Positions 6,812-14,803 of a stretch of 22,410 nucleotides of DNA are shown piece by piece. The notes beneath the pieces were generated by a model. The model was not told the origin of the DNA and ran no database searches. It saw nothing but the letters and a program-made list of their open reading frames with translations. Position numbers and translations under genes: made by a program. Numbering within the stretch: position 1 is the stretch's first letter; each line of letters opens with the position of its first letter. Origin of the DNA: Thiomargarita sp. (GTDB lineage Bacteria > Pseudomonadota > Gammaproteobacteria > Beggiatoales > Beggiatoaceae); assembly GCA_030635005.1 (NCBI GenBank), contig DAOVZS010000010.1, positions 1 to 22,410 of the forward strand. Direction: 5' to 3'.

Positions 6812-7549
6812 TTAATTTTCCCCTTTTAATTGAGGTTCGAGAACATTCTTGACTAATTTTTGTAAATCATGTCCCGCTTTACTGACTTTTTTAATACTTT
6901 TTCCAAAACTCTCGTCTTTTATTTTTAGGGCATCTTTTTCAAGAATTTCACTATAACAAATTATAACATCAATTAAATCTTCTAGTTCACTCAGCGTTTG
7001 TTTATTCTTCCATCCATGAGATTCTGATTGTGGGATAGTTTGAGAGGGCGTGTATGAGGGTGCAACAACTCTAGTTGGAAACGGTGTTATCCTTTTATTA
7101 GGGAGGGGAATAGATCGCACCGTTTTTTCGGGTGTATTGGGTTTGGGAACTTTTCCTTGTTTGATAAGTTGCAAATATCCCTTAATTTTTCCAAGTAATT
7201 TTTCTGCATCAATAGGTTTTGTCAAATAATCACATGCACCCAGATCAAATCCTTTCTTCTTAAAATCTTCTGATTTATAAGCAGCTGTCAAAAAAACTAC
7301 GGGAATATCTTTTGTTTTTTGTCGCGATAAAATAAATTTTGCTGTTTCAAAACCATCCATATGAGCCATTTGAATGTCTAAGATAATCAAATCTACTTTT
7401 GTTTTCATTAGAATACTAAGAGCGACAATACCTGATTTCGCTTCAATAACCTTAATATCTGTCAGCTCTTCTTCAAGGAGACTACGTAATGTGAGTAGAT
7501 TTCTTTCATTATCATCAACAATAAGAATAGTTGATTGCGTAGTTGACAT
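6812..7549 (-). CDS. Receiver protein with Pro-rich linker and C-terminal pseudo-HisKA segment
   Basis: In this 245-residue protein, residues 1-128 are a complete receiver: D12-D13, phospho-acceptor D58 (LDIQMAHMDG), T88 and K111. Residues 133-180 form a Pro/Ser/Thr-rich flexible linker not seen in the sisters. Residues 185-238 align without gaps over 40 positions with the DHp domain of the hybrid kinase encoded just downstream: SELEDLIDVIICYSEIL against its HELRTPLNSLLILAQLL, ending in SKAGHDLQKLV against HSAGNDLLTLI. S187 replaces the phospho-His. There is no ATPase or DNA-binding domain. AGGAG lies about 9 bases upstream of ATG 7549. It sits between sanA (34 bases upstream) and the kinase (84 bases downstream), so it is probably co-transcribed. 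It may dimerise with, or compete with, the kinase (inference). Confidence 0.87.
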   Translation of the reverse strand: MSTTQSTILIVDDNERNLLTLRSLLEEELTDIKVIEAKSGIVALSILMKTKVDLIILDIQMAHMDGFETAKFILSRQKTKDIPVVFLTAAYKSEDFKKKGFDLGACDYLTKPIDAEKLLGKIKGYLQLIKQGKVPKPNTPEKTVRSIPLPNKRITPFPTRVVAPSYTPSQTIPQSESHGWKNKQTLSELEDLIDVIICYSEILEKDALKIKDESFGKSIKKVSKAGHDLQKLVKNVLEPQLKGEN

Positions 7550-7583
7550 TTAAACGGCTCCTTTATTTACATCATTAAGAAAA

Positions 7584-8252
7584 TTAATACTCATGAATGT
7601 TCACTTTTTCTCCTAAAAATTTAGCCTGAGTTTTTAAGACATATAAATCTAAAACAGCTTTTAAACGGGCAAAATACTCTCGAATAGGTGTTTTTAAGTC
7701 ATTACGAAGTGAAATCCCTTGTGCATTAAAGCCTATTGCCTTAATACCAAAAAAATTAGCGATAAATATAGCACGTTCATTATGAAATTCTTGTGAGACA
7801 ATGATAATATCATCTTGCGAAAAAACTTTTTGACAACGCACAATAGAATCAAAGGTCCGAAAACCCGCATAATCTAATGTAATCGCTTCTTTAGGAATAC
7901 CAGCTTCTATGAGTGATTTTCTCATTTCAACTGGCTCATTATAGTATTTTGTACGATTATCCCCACTGGCAATAATGTATTTTATTTTTCCGGATTGAAA
8001 GAGTTGTACAACCGCCTGAATACGATATTTAAAATACCGGTTAATATATCCTTTTTTTCTCCCTTCACGTAAATATTTAGCTGTTCCTAATAGCAAAGCT
8101 ACTTTTTTTGTTGGAATATCATTAATATCAGAATATACTTGTGTTTTTGTCTGAATTTCTACCCATAAATAACACGTAATGAGTATAAAAACTAATAAAA
8201 AAGATAATGATAACAGAAATTTTATCAGAAAGAGTAAGCTTTTAAATAACAT
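7584..8252 (-). CDS. sanA: SanA/YdcF-family (DUF218) envelope protein
   Basis: In this 222-residue protein an N-terminal membrane anchor (about 7-30) is followed by a DUF218 domain (about 48-200). Landmarks typical of SanA are LLLGTAKY (53-60), SGDN (96-99), YNEPVEMRKSLIEAGI (104-119), DYAGFRTFDSIVR (127-139) and FHNERAIFIA (156-165), plus the ending KFLGEKV. Escherichia coli SanA affects envelope permeability (vancomycin exclusion at high temperature); the biochemical reaction is not firmly known. The gene begins 8 bases after the stop of the sugar dehydratase and is followed by a receiver gene on the same strand, which fits a role in envelope or polysaccharide homeostasis. Confidence 0.88.
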   Translation of the reverse strand: MLFKSLLFLIKFLLSLSFLLVFILITCYLWVEIQTKTQVYSDINDIPTKKVALLLGTAKYLREGRKKGYINRYFKYRIQAVVQLFQSGKIKYIIASGDNRTKYYNEPVEMRKSLIEAGIPKEAITLDYAGFRTFDSIVRCQKVFSQDDIIIVSQEFHNERAIFIANFFGIKAIGFNAQGISLRNDLKTPIREYFARLKAVLDLYVLKTQAKFLGEKVNIHEY

Positions 8253-8260
8253 AATTTGTA

Positions 8261-10099
8261 TTAAGTCTCTGTCTCATTCAATTCTGGTACTAATGTTTTT
8301 AGTATTTTTTTGATATCATTTTCCAAATATTGATCACAAGCGTGTGTCAATTGTGCTAAGGTTTTAATTAAAATATCCCAATCATTATTACGATGTTCAG
8401 CTAATAAAATATTAGCATGCGTCGTTTTACATAGTTTTTCATCTATATGAAATAATTCTTCATGCAATTTTTCACCTGGACGTAAACCAGTGTAAATGAT
8501 TTTAATATTTTTTTCAGGTATTTTTCCTGATAAACGAATCATTTGTTCAGCTAAATAGCGTATTTTAACAGGATTTCCCATATCTAATACAAAAATTTCC
8601 CCCCCCCTTCCCATTGCGCCCGCTTGTAAAATTAATTGACAGGCTTCTGGAATCGTCATAAAATAACGGGTGATATTATAGTGAGTCACTGTGACAGGTC
8701 CCCCTTTAGCAATTTGTGCTTTAAATAAGGGAACAACACTACCTGCTGAACCTAAGACATTACCAAAGCGTACTGTGATGAAATGAGTTTTGCTACGCCC
8801 ATTCATGGCTTGACAAAAAATTTCAGCTGCACGTTTAGTAGCTCCCATAATATTGGTGGGATTAACAGCTTTATCGCTGGAAATGAGTACAAAAGTTTGG
8901 CAGCCTTGTTTAATAGCCGCTTCCGCTAAAATTTTGGTGCCTAATACATTATTACGTGCTGCTTCTCTAATCTGCGTTTGTAACATAGGAACGTGTTTAT
9001 AGGCAGCAGCATGAAAAATGACCTCTGGTTGATAACGTCCTAAAATATGATGCATGGCTACTGCATCAAAAATATCTCCTAAATGAACATATAATATCAA
9101 ATCGGGATATTCTTGACGTAATTGCATTTCAACATCATACAAATTGTATTCAGAACGTTCAATAATCACAAGTGCCGTGGGATTTAAGCGTGCGATTTGT
9201 CGACATAATTCAGCCCCAATTGATCCGCCCCCCCCACTCACCATCACTATTTTGTCACATAACCCCGTTTTAATCACTTGCCAATCTAATTGAACTTTGG
9301 CCCGTCCTAATAAATCTTCAATAGCAACATCATGTAAAGCACGAATACTGATTTGTTGATTGACAATATTATCCAATTTAGGAAGGGTACGTACAGGTAC
9401 TGTACTTTGTTCACAAAGTTCTATGACTCGGCGCATTTGCTCATTAGTAGCCGTTGGCATGGCAATAATGATCATATCCACTTGTAAAGCGGTGACTGTT
9501 TCAAGCAATTTATCAACAGCACCTAGCACAGTGACGCCTTGCACTTTACCTCCCTGCAAACGCGTTTGATCATCTAAAAAACCAACTGGGAGATAAGTAT
9601 TCTGATTACGTCGCATATCACGTACCAACATATCACCAGACATACCAGCTCCTAAAACAAGAACCCGTTGTAAATTAGCTTCATCTGTCAATAAAAAATT
9701 AAACGAATGCTCATGCCATAAACGATATAATAAACGGGGCATGCCTAATAAAAAAATTAATAAAAAGGGGTAAAACAATAAAGAAGAACGATGCGTTAAT
9801 TCAAATTGATTAAATAATACAATTACCAAAACAATAGCAAATGTCCCTATAAAAGAGACCCGTAAAATCAGGGCTAAATCAGGCATGCCTGTAAAACGCC
9901 AAATGCTTTGATACAAACCGCCCTGCCATAGTACAACGCTTTGTACTATGAGTACAATGGGCAACATTTGCCAAAAAACAGTTTCAACGTTTGATAATAA
10001 GGGCCAACCTTCGCGTATAAGAATTGCGAATGCCCAGGCAAGTGCAACCATGCCTAAGTCATGTAAAATGATAAGAATGCGGTGATGATCTAAAAACAT
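8261..10099 (-). CDS. Membrane nucleoside-diphosphate-sugar 4,6-dehydratase (WbpM/CapD/PglF family)
   Basis: In this 612-residue protein the N-terminus has four hydrophobic membrane segments (about 8-29, 43-60, 76-97, 106-122). A first Rossmann-like domain starts at VLVLGAGMSGD (146-156). The catalytic SDR domain begins near 281 with SGGGGSIGAE (288-297). SSDK (407-410) and M418-G-A-T-K422 show the family's Met-for-Tyr variant of the YxxxK motif, and RFGNVLGS (444-451) and GLRPGEKLHEELF (538-550) follow. Such enzymes convert UDP-GlcNAc to the 4-keto-6-deoxy sugar, an early step in O-antigen, capsule or glycan biosynthesis. It is full length. I see no clear Shine-Dalgarno ahead of ATG 10099, but the N-terminus fits the family. 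Two long G-runs occur inside the gene. It leads the minus-strand block; exact substrate not determinable. Confidence 0.9.
   Translation of the reverse strand: MFLDHHRILIILHDLGMVALAWAFAILIREGWPLLSNVETVFWQMLPIVLIVQSVVLWQGGLYQSIWRFTGMPDLALILRVSFIGTFAIVLVIVLFNQFELTHRSSLLFYPFLLIFLLGMPRLLYRLWHEHSFNFLLTDEANLQRVLVLGAGMSGDMLVRDMRRNQNTYLPVGFLDDQTRLQGGKVQGVTVLGAVDKLLETVTALQVDMIIIAMPTATNEQMRRVIELCEQSTVPVRTLPKLDNIVNQQISIRALHDVAIEDLLGRAKVQLDWQVIKTGLCDKIVMVSGGGGSIGAELCRQIARLNPTALVIIERSEYNLYDVEMQLRQEYPDLILYVHLGDIFDAVAMHHILGRYQPEVIFHAAAYKHVPMLQTQIREAARNNVLGTKILAEAAIKQGCQTFVLISSDKAVNPTNIMGATKRAAEIFCQAMNGRSKTHFITVRFGNVLGSAGSVVPLFKAQIAKGGPVTVTHYNITRYFMTIPEACQLILQAGAMGRGGEIFVLDMGNPVKIRYLAEQMIRLSGKIPEKNIKIIYTGLRPGEKLHEELFHIDEKLCKTTHANILLAEHRNNDWDILIKTLAQLTHACDQYLENDIKKILKTLVPELNETET
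8599..8607. repeat. Homopolymer run of nine C (G9 in the coding strand)
   Basis: Nine C in a row lie inside the sugar dehydratase, encoding R498-G-G near its C-terminal third. Runs of this length are prone to slippage, and a one-base change would truncate the protein before its GEKLHEELF region. Confidence 0.85.
9228..9235. repeat. Homopolymer run of eight C (G8 in the coding strand)
   Basis: Eight C in a row lie in the same dehydratase gene and encode the Gly-rich NAD(P)-binding loop (residues 289-291). A slippage here would remove the whole catalytic domain. Confidence 0.85.
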
Positions 10100-10264
10100 G
10101 TTATTATTGGATAATGCTTAAAAATCAATGTGATAAGATTTTTAATACATACCATTTAGTAAATCATCCTTAGATGAATAACTGTAGTTGAAGTGGGTGA
10201 TAGTATTTATTATATATCATAAATATAATAATGCTGACTTTAAAAGTATTTAAAAGAGACTTAT

Positions 10265-10286
10265 ACTCCTCAACATGTTGAGGAGT
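10265..10286. terminator. Perfect 22-bp palindrome after dsbA, possible terminator
   Basis: ACTCCTCAACA and its exact reverse complement meet head to head, starting 12 bases beyond the dsbA stop. As RNA it can form a stem of about 9 bp with a 4-base loop. On the minus strand it is followed by ATAAGTCTCTTTT rather than an immediate T-run, so it is a weak terminator at best. A perfect dyad could also be an operator for the sugar operon downstream. The rest of 10100-10297 is AT-rich with no gene. Confidence 0.45.
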
Positions 10287-10297
10287 TTACATTTTAA

Positions 10298-10945
10298 TTA
10301 ATGGACATGTTTTAATGACAATTGGCGTTCTTTCTCAATTAAATAGTTGAGAACATTCATCATATTGACATAACCATCGGTTTTATCACTGCTTAAACGA
10401 TATTTACCATTGACAATAACAACAGGTACAGCATTAATGCCATAATTTAGAGTCATTTCTTTGGCTTGACGTATTTTGGTATCGACATAAAATCCATGAT
10501 AGGTTTTAGCAAAATCCTTTTCTGAGATTCCATGTTTGATAAATAAAGCTTTAATAGCTGTTTCATTGCCCATTTGGCGTTGCTGTTCATGTACAGCATG
10601 AAAAAATGCTCTGTGAACAGTATCTAAAACATCCAAGGCTTCAGCAGTATAGTAGGCTTTTGCCAAAGGAATACGTTGATCGTATTCAAATACAGCTGGC
10701 ATAGCACTCACCACCACATCATCTGGTTTTGTTTTCAGCCAGTCTTGTAAATAAGTTTGATCAAAAATATTACAATGAGGGCAGGTATACCAAAACAAGA
10801 CAACCACTTCTACTTTATCGGGCGTGTGGGTAGGTTGGGCAGGACTGATTAACTCATATTGACCTACATACAATTCATTCGCATGAATATTGTACGTTAG
10901 AAACACTAATATGAAAGCCAATCTCCAAGATTGTGTCATGTTCAT
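10298..10945 (-). CDS. dsbA: Periplasmic thiol:disulfide interchange protein DsbA
   Basis: In this 215-residue protein a signal peptide ends near A22 (NIHA). The thioredoxin-fold active site is C55-P-H-C58 within FWYTCPHC, and the cis-Pro loop is NAVPVV (P174). The helical insertion between them and the NGKYRL strand are typical of DsbA, and the length matches the family (about 208-215). It oxidises cysteines of exported proteins and would be recharged by DsbB, not seen here. It starts 3 bases after the stop of the cytochrome c4 gene, so the two are co-translated; cytochrome c4-dsbA is a recurrent gammaproteobacterial pair. A second in-frame ATG at 10939 could also be used. Confidence 0.92.
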   Translation of the reverse strand: MNMTQSWRLAFILVFLTYNIHANELYVGQYELISPAQPTHTPDKVEVVVLFWYTCPHCNIFDQTYLQDWLKTKPDDVVVSAMPAVFEYDQRIPLAKAYYTAEALDVLDTVHRAFFHAVHEQQRQMGNETAIKALFIKHGISEKDFAKTYHGFYVDTKIRQAKEMTLNYGINAVPVVIVNGKYRLSSDKTDGYVNMMNVLNYLIEKERQLSLKHVH

Positions 10946-10948
10946 TTT

Positions 10949-11563
10949 CTAATGTAAACCTTGCATATAATGTGTCACAGCATTCATTTCAGCATCAGAC
11001 ATTTTAAAAGCAACATCATGCATAATCGCCGCATTGCCAACAGGCTTACGTACCTTACTCTTGTAATCCATCAATTGTTTTTTGCTATATGCCGCATGTT
11101 GTCCACTGATAGCAGGATATTTGGCAGCAGGATTCCCTTTACCGTTAGCGCCATGACAAGCAATACATGCTGGTAAACCACTTTTCTTATTTCCACCCCG
11201 ATAAATTTTCTGCCCCAATGTCACAAATTCATCACTGACCGTTTCCGTTGTTGAAGGTAAACTAGAATAATATGCAGCAAGATTATACATATCTTCTGGA
11301 GTAAGCGGCATGGCCATACCTGTCATGATAGGATCATTACGATCATTTGATTGAAAAGCCTTTATTTGTTGGACAATATAACTCACATGTTGTCCAGCCA
11401 GTTTAGGCCATAATGGATTAATACTATTGCCATCAACCCCATGACAAGCCATACAAATTGCAGATTTCATTTTACCTGCCTCAATATCACCGATGATATC
11501 ATTTGCCATTACAAATGTACTGCTAGATGTCAAAATGCAAAATGCCAGTGTTATTTTTTTCAT
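10949..11563 (-). CDS. Di-haem cytochrome c4
   Basis: In this 204-residue protein a signal peptide (1-20, ending VMA) is followed by two cytochrome c domains. Haem-binding motifs are C37-M-A-C40-H41 and C133-I-A-C136-H137; likely axial Met ligands lie in TGMAMPL (82-87 region) and near MHDVAFKMSD (161-170). The two-domain length and the HG.DGNS and GQHAAY landmarks fit cytochrome c4, a periplasmic electron carrier to terminal oxidases. It is the first gene of the cytochrome c4-dsbA pair. Its upstream region has a perfect TATAAT on the minus strand, so it may have its own promoter separate from the NACHT gene 155 bases upstream. Confidence 0.92.
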   Translation of the reverse strand: MKKITLAFCILTSSSTFVMANDIIGDIEAGKMKSAICMACHGVDGNSINPLWPKLAGQHVSYIVQQIKAFQSNDRNDPIMTGMAMPLTPEDMYNLAAYYSSLPSTTETVSDEFVTLGQKIYRGGNKKSGLPACIACHGANGKGNPAAKYPAISGQHAAYSKKQLMDYKSKVRKPVGNAAIMHDVAFKMSDAEMNAVTHYMQGLH

Positions 11564-11610
11564 TTAATAAAATCTCTTATGGAACTTTTAATAGGTATTG
11601 AAAATTATAT

Positions 11611-11639
11611 ATTATATACTAAGAATAAACTTGATTTAA
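11611..11639 (-). promoter_or_regulatory. Possible promoter of cytochrome c4-dsbA
   Basis: A perfect minus-strand TATAAT lies at 11616-11611, about 47 bases before the cytochrome start, but the hexamer 17 bases upstream (TTAAAT, 11639-11634) matches a -35 poorly. The region is AT-rich, so chance matches are likely. Confidence 0.3.
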
Positions 11640-11718
11640 AGGGGGGTAGCATGTCATGTGTGATATCTGTATATTAACATCAGACGCTTAAATTTTGAAT
11701 TCATTAGTTTTTAGTCAC

Positions 11719-14661
11719 TCACGCATTACGTTTTCTCACAATACGAATGCCTTCCCAAGCTGATAAATTACCGTCATCTCGTGCGATAAGAATCTTTAGC
11801 CACCACTGAAGATTTAATATTAATTCTTTCTCTTCACTGTAATCTACTTTTGCATGCAATTGTAAGCGTTCTTTTTTCTCCAATGTCTGATAGCCAATCC
11901 AAATGATATCTGCTATTTGTACCACATATTTTCGCCATGAAGTGCGTACTTCAGGTAAAGTAGTCGCTGTAGCACAAGCTAATAACTCATTTAATAAAAG
12001 GCATAATCGTTGCACAGTGGGGTGGGCATCGGTTTGTTTCTCTTGTGCGAATGTTTGTGCATGTTGTAAATCTCCTTTTTCAATAGCAGCACAAATAGGA
12101 CTGTTGATATCAAAACGTGTTAACACACGTGCATGTGCAAGTGCACGGTTTTGTAAAAAATTACGATTAAGAGCATAACATGCATCTTCAAGGGCATTAC
12201 GTGCTTGAAGAAAAATGGCATCTGGCTGACTACTCTCTTCTTTAAGACGTTTAATAGCTTCTTGAGTCTGTTTTAAAGCTTTCTGTGTCAAAATGTTATT
12301 TGGAAGAATAATCGTATTTATGACTGTACAGGCATTGGCTAGCACACGATTTATATTGAGAGTTGCATTGGCGAATGCATAGCTATAACGTTCAGTGCGA
12401 AGAGAACCTAAGGTCTCAAATTTTTTGATAGCATGAATAATATCATTGAGACGATTATGGATGATATGAGGGGCAATCTCACGTGCAAAATCACGAGAAA
12501 CGGCATAAACAAGTGCACGATCAAAAATATCGGTGTCTACAAGAGCCAAAGCATGTCCAAGAGCACGTTCGATAGCTTGATCTGCATGTTCAAGACGCTG
12601 ACTCATATTGGAAATATTATGGCAGATATACTTTTCTGACATAGGTAAAGGCGAACATTTTCTAATCAGGCTTGTGATCCGTTCTTTATCACTATCTGTT
12701 AAAAATATTAAATTATAATTATTCTGCTCATCTGAACACCAAGTGGCTATATATTTAGTGTCTAGTTGTGCGGGATACTCTTGGGCTTCTGCCATATTTG
12801 GCAAACGATAAGATATTTCTCCCGCTTGTCGTAGACTTAACCAAATACAAAAAGCCTCCGCATCTTTTGCACGTATGCCACAAATAGGCATTTGAGCCGT
12901 TCCTTTTGGAAAAGTATATCCTGTCCAATGATCGGGTTGATAATATTGAATTTGTGATCGAGACTCATCCAGAAATAATTGGTATTCTGCACATGTAATA
13001 TAGTTGAGATCAATATCCAATTCTTCGTCTATACGTTGTAGCAAGCGGAGGCGTTGATTTAAACGTACTTCTGCTGCTAATCTTCGACATTGTGGTTCAG
13101 TAGACTCCAAATCAGCGGTGAGACGTTCTTGAACCGCAACACGCACTGACATATCTAAAGTACGTGCTTCTTCTAAAGAAGAAGCCGCTAATGTTAAGGC
13201 AGCAATAGTATCATTATCAAGACAGGCTTGTACGACAGGCGTCGCATCACCCAGTGCTCCATACAAAAGAAAAGTTTCATACCACCAACTATTATTAACC
13301 GATTTTTTCCAATTAATTTTAAGTTGCGCATCTAATATATGTGTCGCTGCTAGATATTCCTGAAATGTTAAATGTGCAAAACTCCATTGATTGCTTTCAC
13401 GTTCTAATAATAAGCCACTGCTCGCTTGCACATCATTTAAGAACGTTTGAACAGACTCACCAATCACTCCCACACGTTCTAAGGGCAAGGTAATCACCTT
13501 TAAAGCTTGTTGTGTAGAAATAGTACGAATTTTACTTCGCATCATTTGAAATGCTAAGGGTTGTAACACCACACGTTTTTGAGAAGCTGTTAAAGCATTT
13601 TGTATCCCTTTACCTGCTGACCAATGTCCAAGTAAAACCTCACAAATTTCAGAATATAATTCCACCCGCCTACCTGGTAATTGCCCTCGATAACGGTGCA
13701 CCATTGCAATCATAGTCAGCAATAAAGGATTGACAGTTAAAGCACTTAATGTTGGGCTTTCACGTAAACGTTGCATTAAGTCTTTTGCACCCTGCTTAGC
13801 ATTTAGGAGCACACCCTTATCTTTTTTTCCCCCAAAAGCAGTGACCTCATTCGCCAAATACCATCCTTCAATAAATCTTTTCACTTGCCCGCCATTAAAA
13901 GGCAGTACTTCTAAAATTTTAACATCTTCAATGGGAGCACTCTGATACCCTTGTGGACGTGCTGTGATAATAAAGTGGCATTCTGTATATTCCAAGATTT
14001 GCTTTCCAATCCAGGCTGATACTGCTTGCCGCTCTTCTAAATCTGCTACTTCATCTAATCCATCTAACAGTATTAAACACTTACCTTGATTTAAGTGCCG
14101 TTCAAACCAGCCTACGGGAGGTTTTAAATTGGGATATTGTTCTGATTGAGAAAAATGTTCATACATTAAATCTGCCAGCTTCGGTTGCTGCTTTATTGAA
14201 TCCTCATTCCCAACAATTTGATGCACATGATTTCTCAAAAATAATAAAATGGGTACATAAGATGTTAAATGATATTGACGTTGCTTATTAGATGCGAATA
14301 TTAATGCTAAATGTTGTAATAAAGTGGTTTTACCACATCCTGGTGACCCGATAATAGCCAAAACCATTCTTTTATGTTGCGGAGAACGCCAAAAATCCCA
14401 AATAGGACGGTTACCTATTAATTCTTGATTAGAAAGCGGATCAAAATTAAGTTGTGTCGTGGGTGCAACACGTAATTCAACAAACACTTCTTCAATTTCA
14501 AGTGTAAATGTTCCTCTTGTTCGTAATCCCCGTACATTAAATACACGGTGTTCATAAAGGATATGCTGATTATATCGACGTTGAAAACTTGAAAACCAAA
14601 GACTTATCATCTTAGATAACCAACTTATGATGATATTAAATTCTTTTTTTAATTTACTCAT
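11719..14661 (-). CDS. NACHT-domain STAND NTPase (NLR-like) with degenerate FGE/lectin-fold segment
   Basis: In this 980-residue protein the N-terminal region carries VRGLRTRGTFTLEIEEVFVEL (43-63), a conserved lead-in of bacterial NACHT proteins. NACHT follows: Walker A GSPGCGKT (105-112), Walker B LILLDGLDEV (196-205), sensor-like FIITARPQGY (230-239), and a winged-helix/helical region to about 440 containing FAHLTFQEYLAA. Residues 550-655 resemble a shortened formylglycine-generating-enzyme-like domain (ITCAEYQLFLDE, PICGIRAKDAEAFCIWLS, YRLPNMAEAQEY). Residues 690-970 are Ala-rich helices. No transmembrane or nuclease effector is seen. STAND NTPases switch by nucleotide-dependent oligomerisation, and some bacterial NACHT proteins defend against phage; defence here is inference, as no other defence gene flanks it. 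No clear Shine-Dalgarno precedes ATG 14661. Confidence 0.85.
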   Translation of the reverse strand: MSKLKKEFNIIISWLSKMISLWFSSFQRRYNQHILYEHRVFNVRGLRTRGTFTLEIEEVFVELRVAPTTQLNFDPLSNQELIGNRPIWDFWRSPQHKRMVLAIIGSPGCGKTTLLQHLALIFASNKQRQYHLTSYVPILLFLRNHVHQIVGNEDSIKQQPKLADLMYEHFSQSEQYPNLKPPVGWFERHLNQGKCLILLDGLDEVADLEERQAVSAWIGKQILEYTECHFIITARPQGYQSAPIEDVKILEVLPFNGGQVKRFIEGWYLANEVTAFGGKKDKGVLLNAKQGAKDLMQRLRESPTLSALTVNPLLLTMIAMVHRYRGQLPGRRVELYSEICEVLLGHWSAGKGIQNALTASQKRVVLQPLAFQMMRSKIRTISTQQALKVITLPLERVGVIGESVQTFLNDVQASSGLLLERESNQWSFAHLTFQEYLAATHILDAQLKINWKKSVNNSWWYETFLLYGALGDATPVVQACLDNDTIAALTLAASSLEEARTLDMSVRVAVQERLTADLESTEPQCRRLAAEVRLNQRLRLLQRIDEELDIDLNYITCAEYQLFLDESRSQIQYYQPDHWTGYTFPKGTAQMPICGIRAKDAEAFCIWLSLRQAGEISYRLPNMAEAQEYPAQLDTKYIATWCSDEQNNYNLIFLTDSDKERITSLIRKCSPLPMSEKYICHNISNMSQRLEHADQAIERALGHALALVDTDIFDRALVYAVSRDFAREIAPHIIHNRLNDIIHAIKKFETLGSLRTERYSYAFANATLNINRVLANACTVINTIILPNNILTQKALKQTQEAIKRLKEESSQPDAIFLQARNALEDACYALNRNFLQNRALAHARVLTRFDINSPICAAIEKGDLQHAQTFAQEKQTDAHPTVQRLCLLLNELLACATATTLPEVRTSWRKYVVQIADIIWIGYQTLEKKERLQLHAKVDYSEEKELILNLQWWLKILIARDDGNLSAWEGIRIVRKRNA

Positions 14662-14688
14662 GCCATGCTATTTTAAGTGATATGATGA

Positions 14689-14715
14689 ATTATAATAACA
14701 ATTATTATTAATCAA
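14689..14715 (-). promoter_or_regulatory. Possible promoter of the NACHT gene
   Basis: Minus-strand TTGATT (14715-14710) and a perfect TATAAT (14694-14689) are separated by 15 bases, slightly short of the usual 16-18. The pair lies about 28 bases ahead of the start, in the AT-rich divergent gap between the NACHT gene and tolC. Confidence 0.35.
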
Positions 14716-14763
14716 TATAATATCATATTTTAGAATGTTGTTTTATTTTGATTTGTAATGTTG

Positions 14764-14769
14764 TATACT
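14764..14769 (+). promoter_or_regulatory. Possible -10 element of tolC
   Basis: TATACT lies 34 bases before ATG 14804. The best upstream hexamer, TTGTTT at 14738, is 20 bases away, so the promoter call is weak. Confidence 0.22.
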
Positions 14770-14803
14770 CATCAATATTATTAAAAAATTTTCAAAAATA
14801 TCG

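Noticed and set aside
11441..11677. A plus-strand 78-residue frame across the cytochrome c4 start
   Set aside because: It is antisense to a certain gene, with no family likeness or ribosome binding site.
12690..13017. The lectin-fold segment as part of a diversity-generating retroelement
   Set aside because: There is no reverse transcriptase gene and no template/variable repeat pair in the window.
14662..14680. A mini-frame ATG-GCA-TGA overlapping the NACHT start by ATGA
   Set aside because: Two codons with no ribosome binding site in an AT-rich leader; most likely chance.
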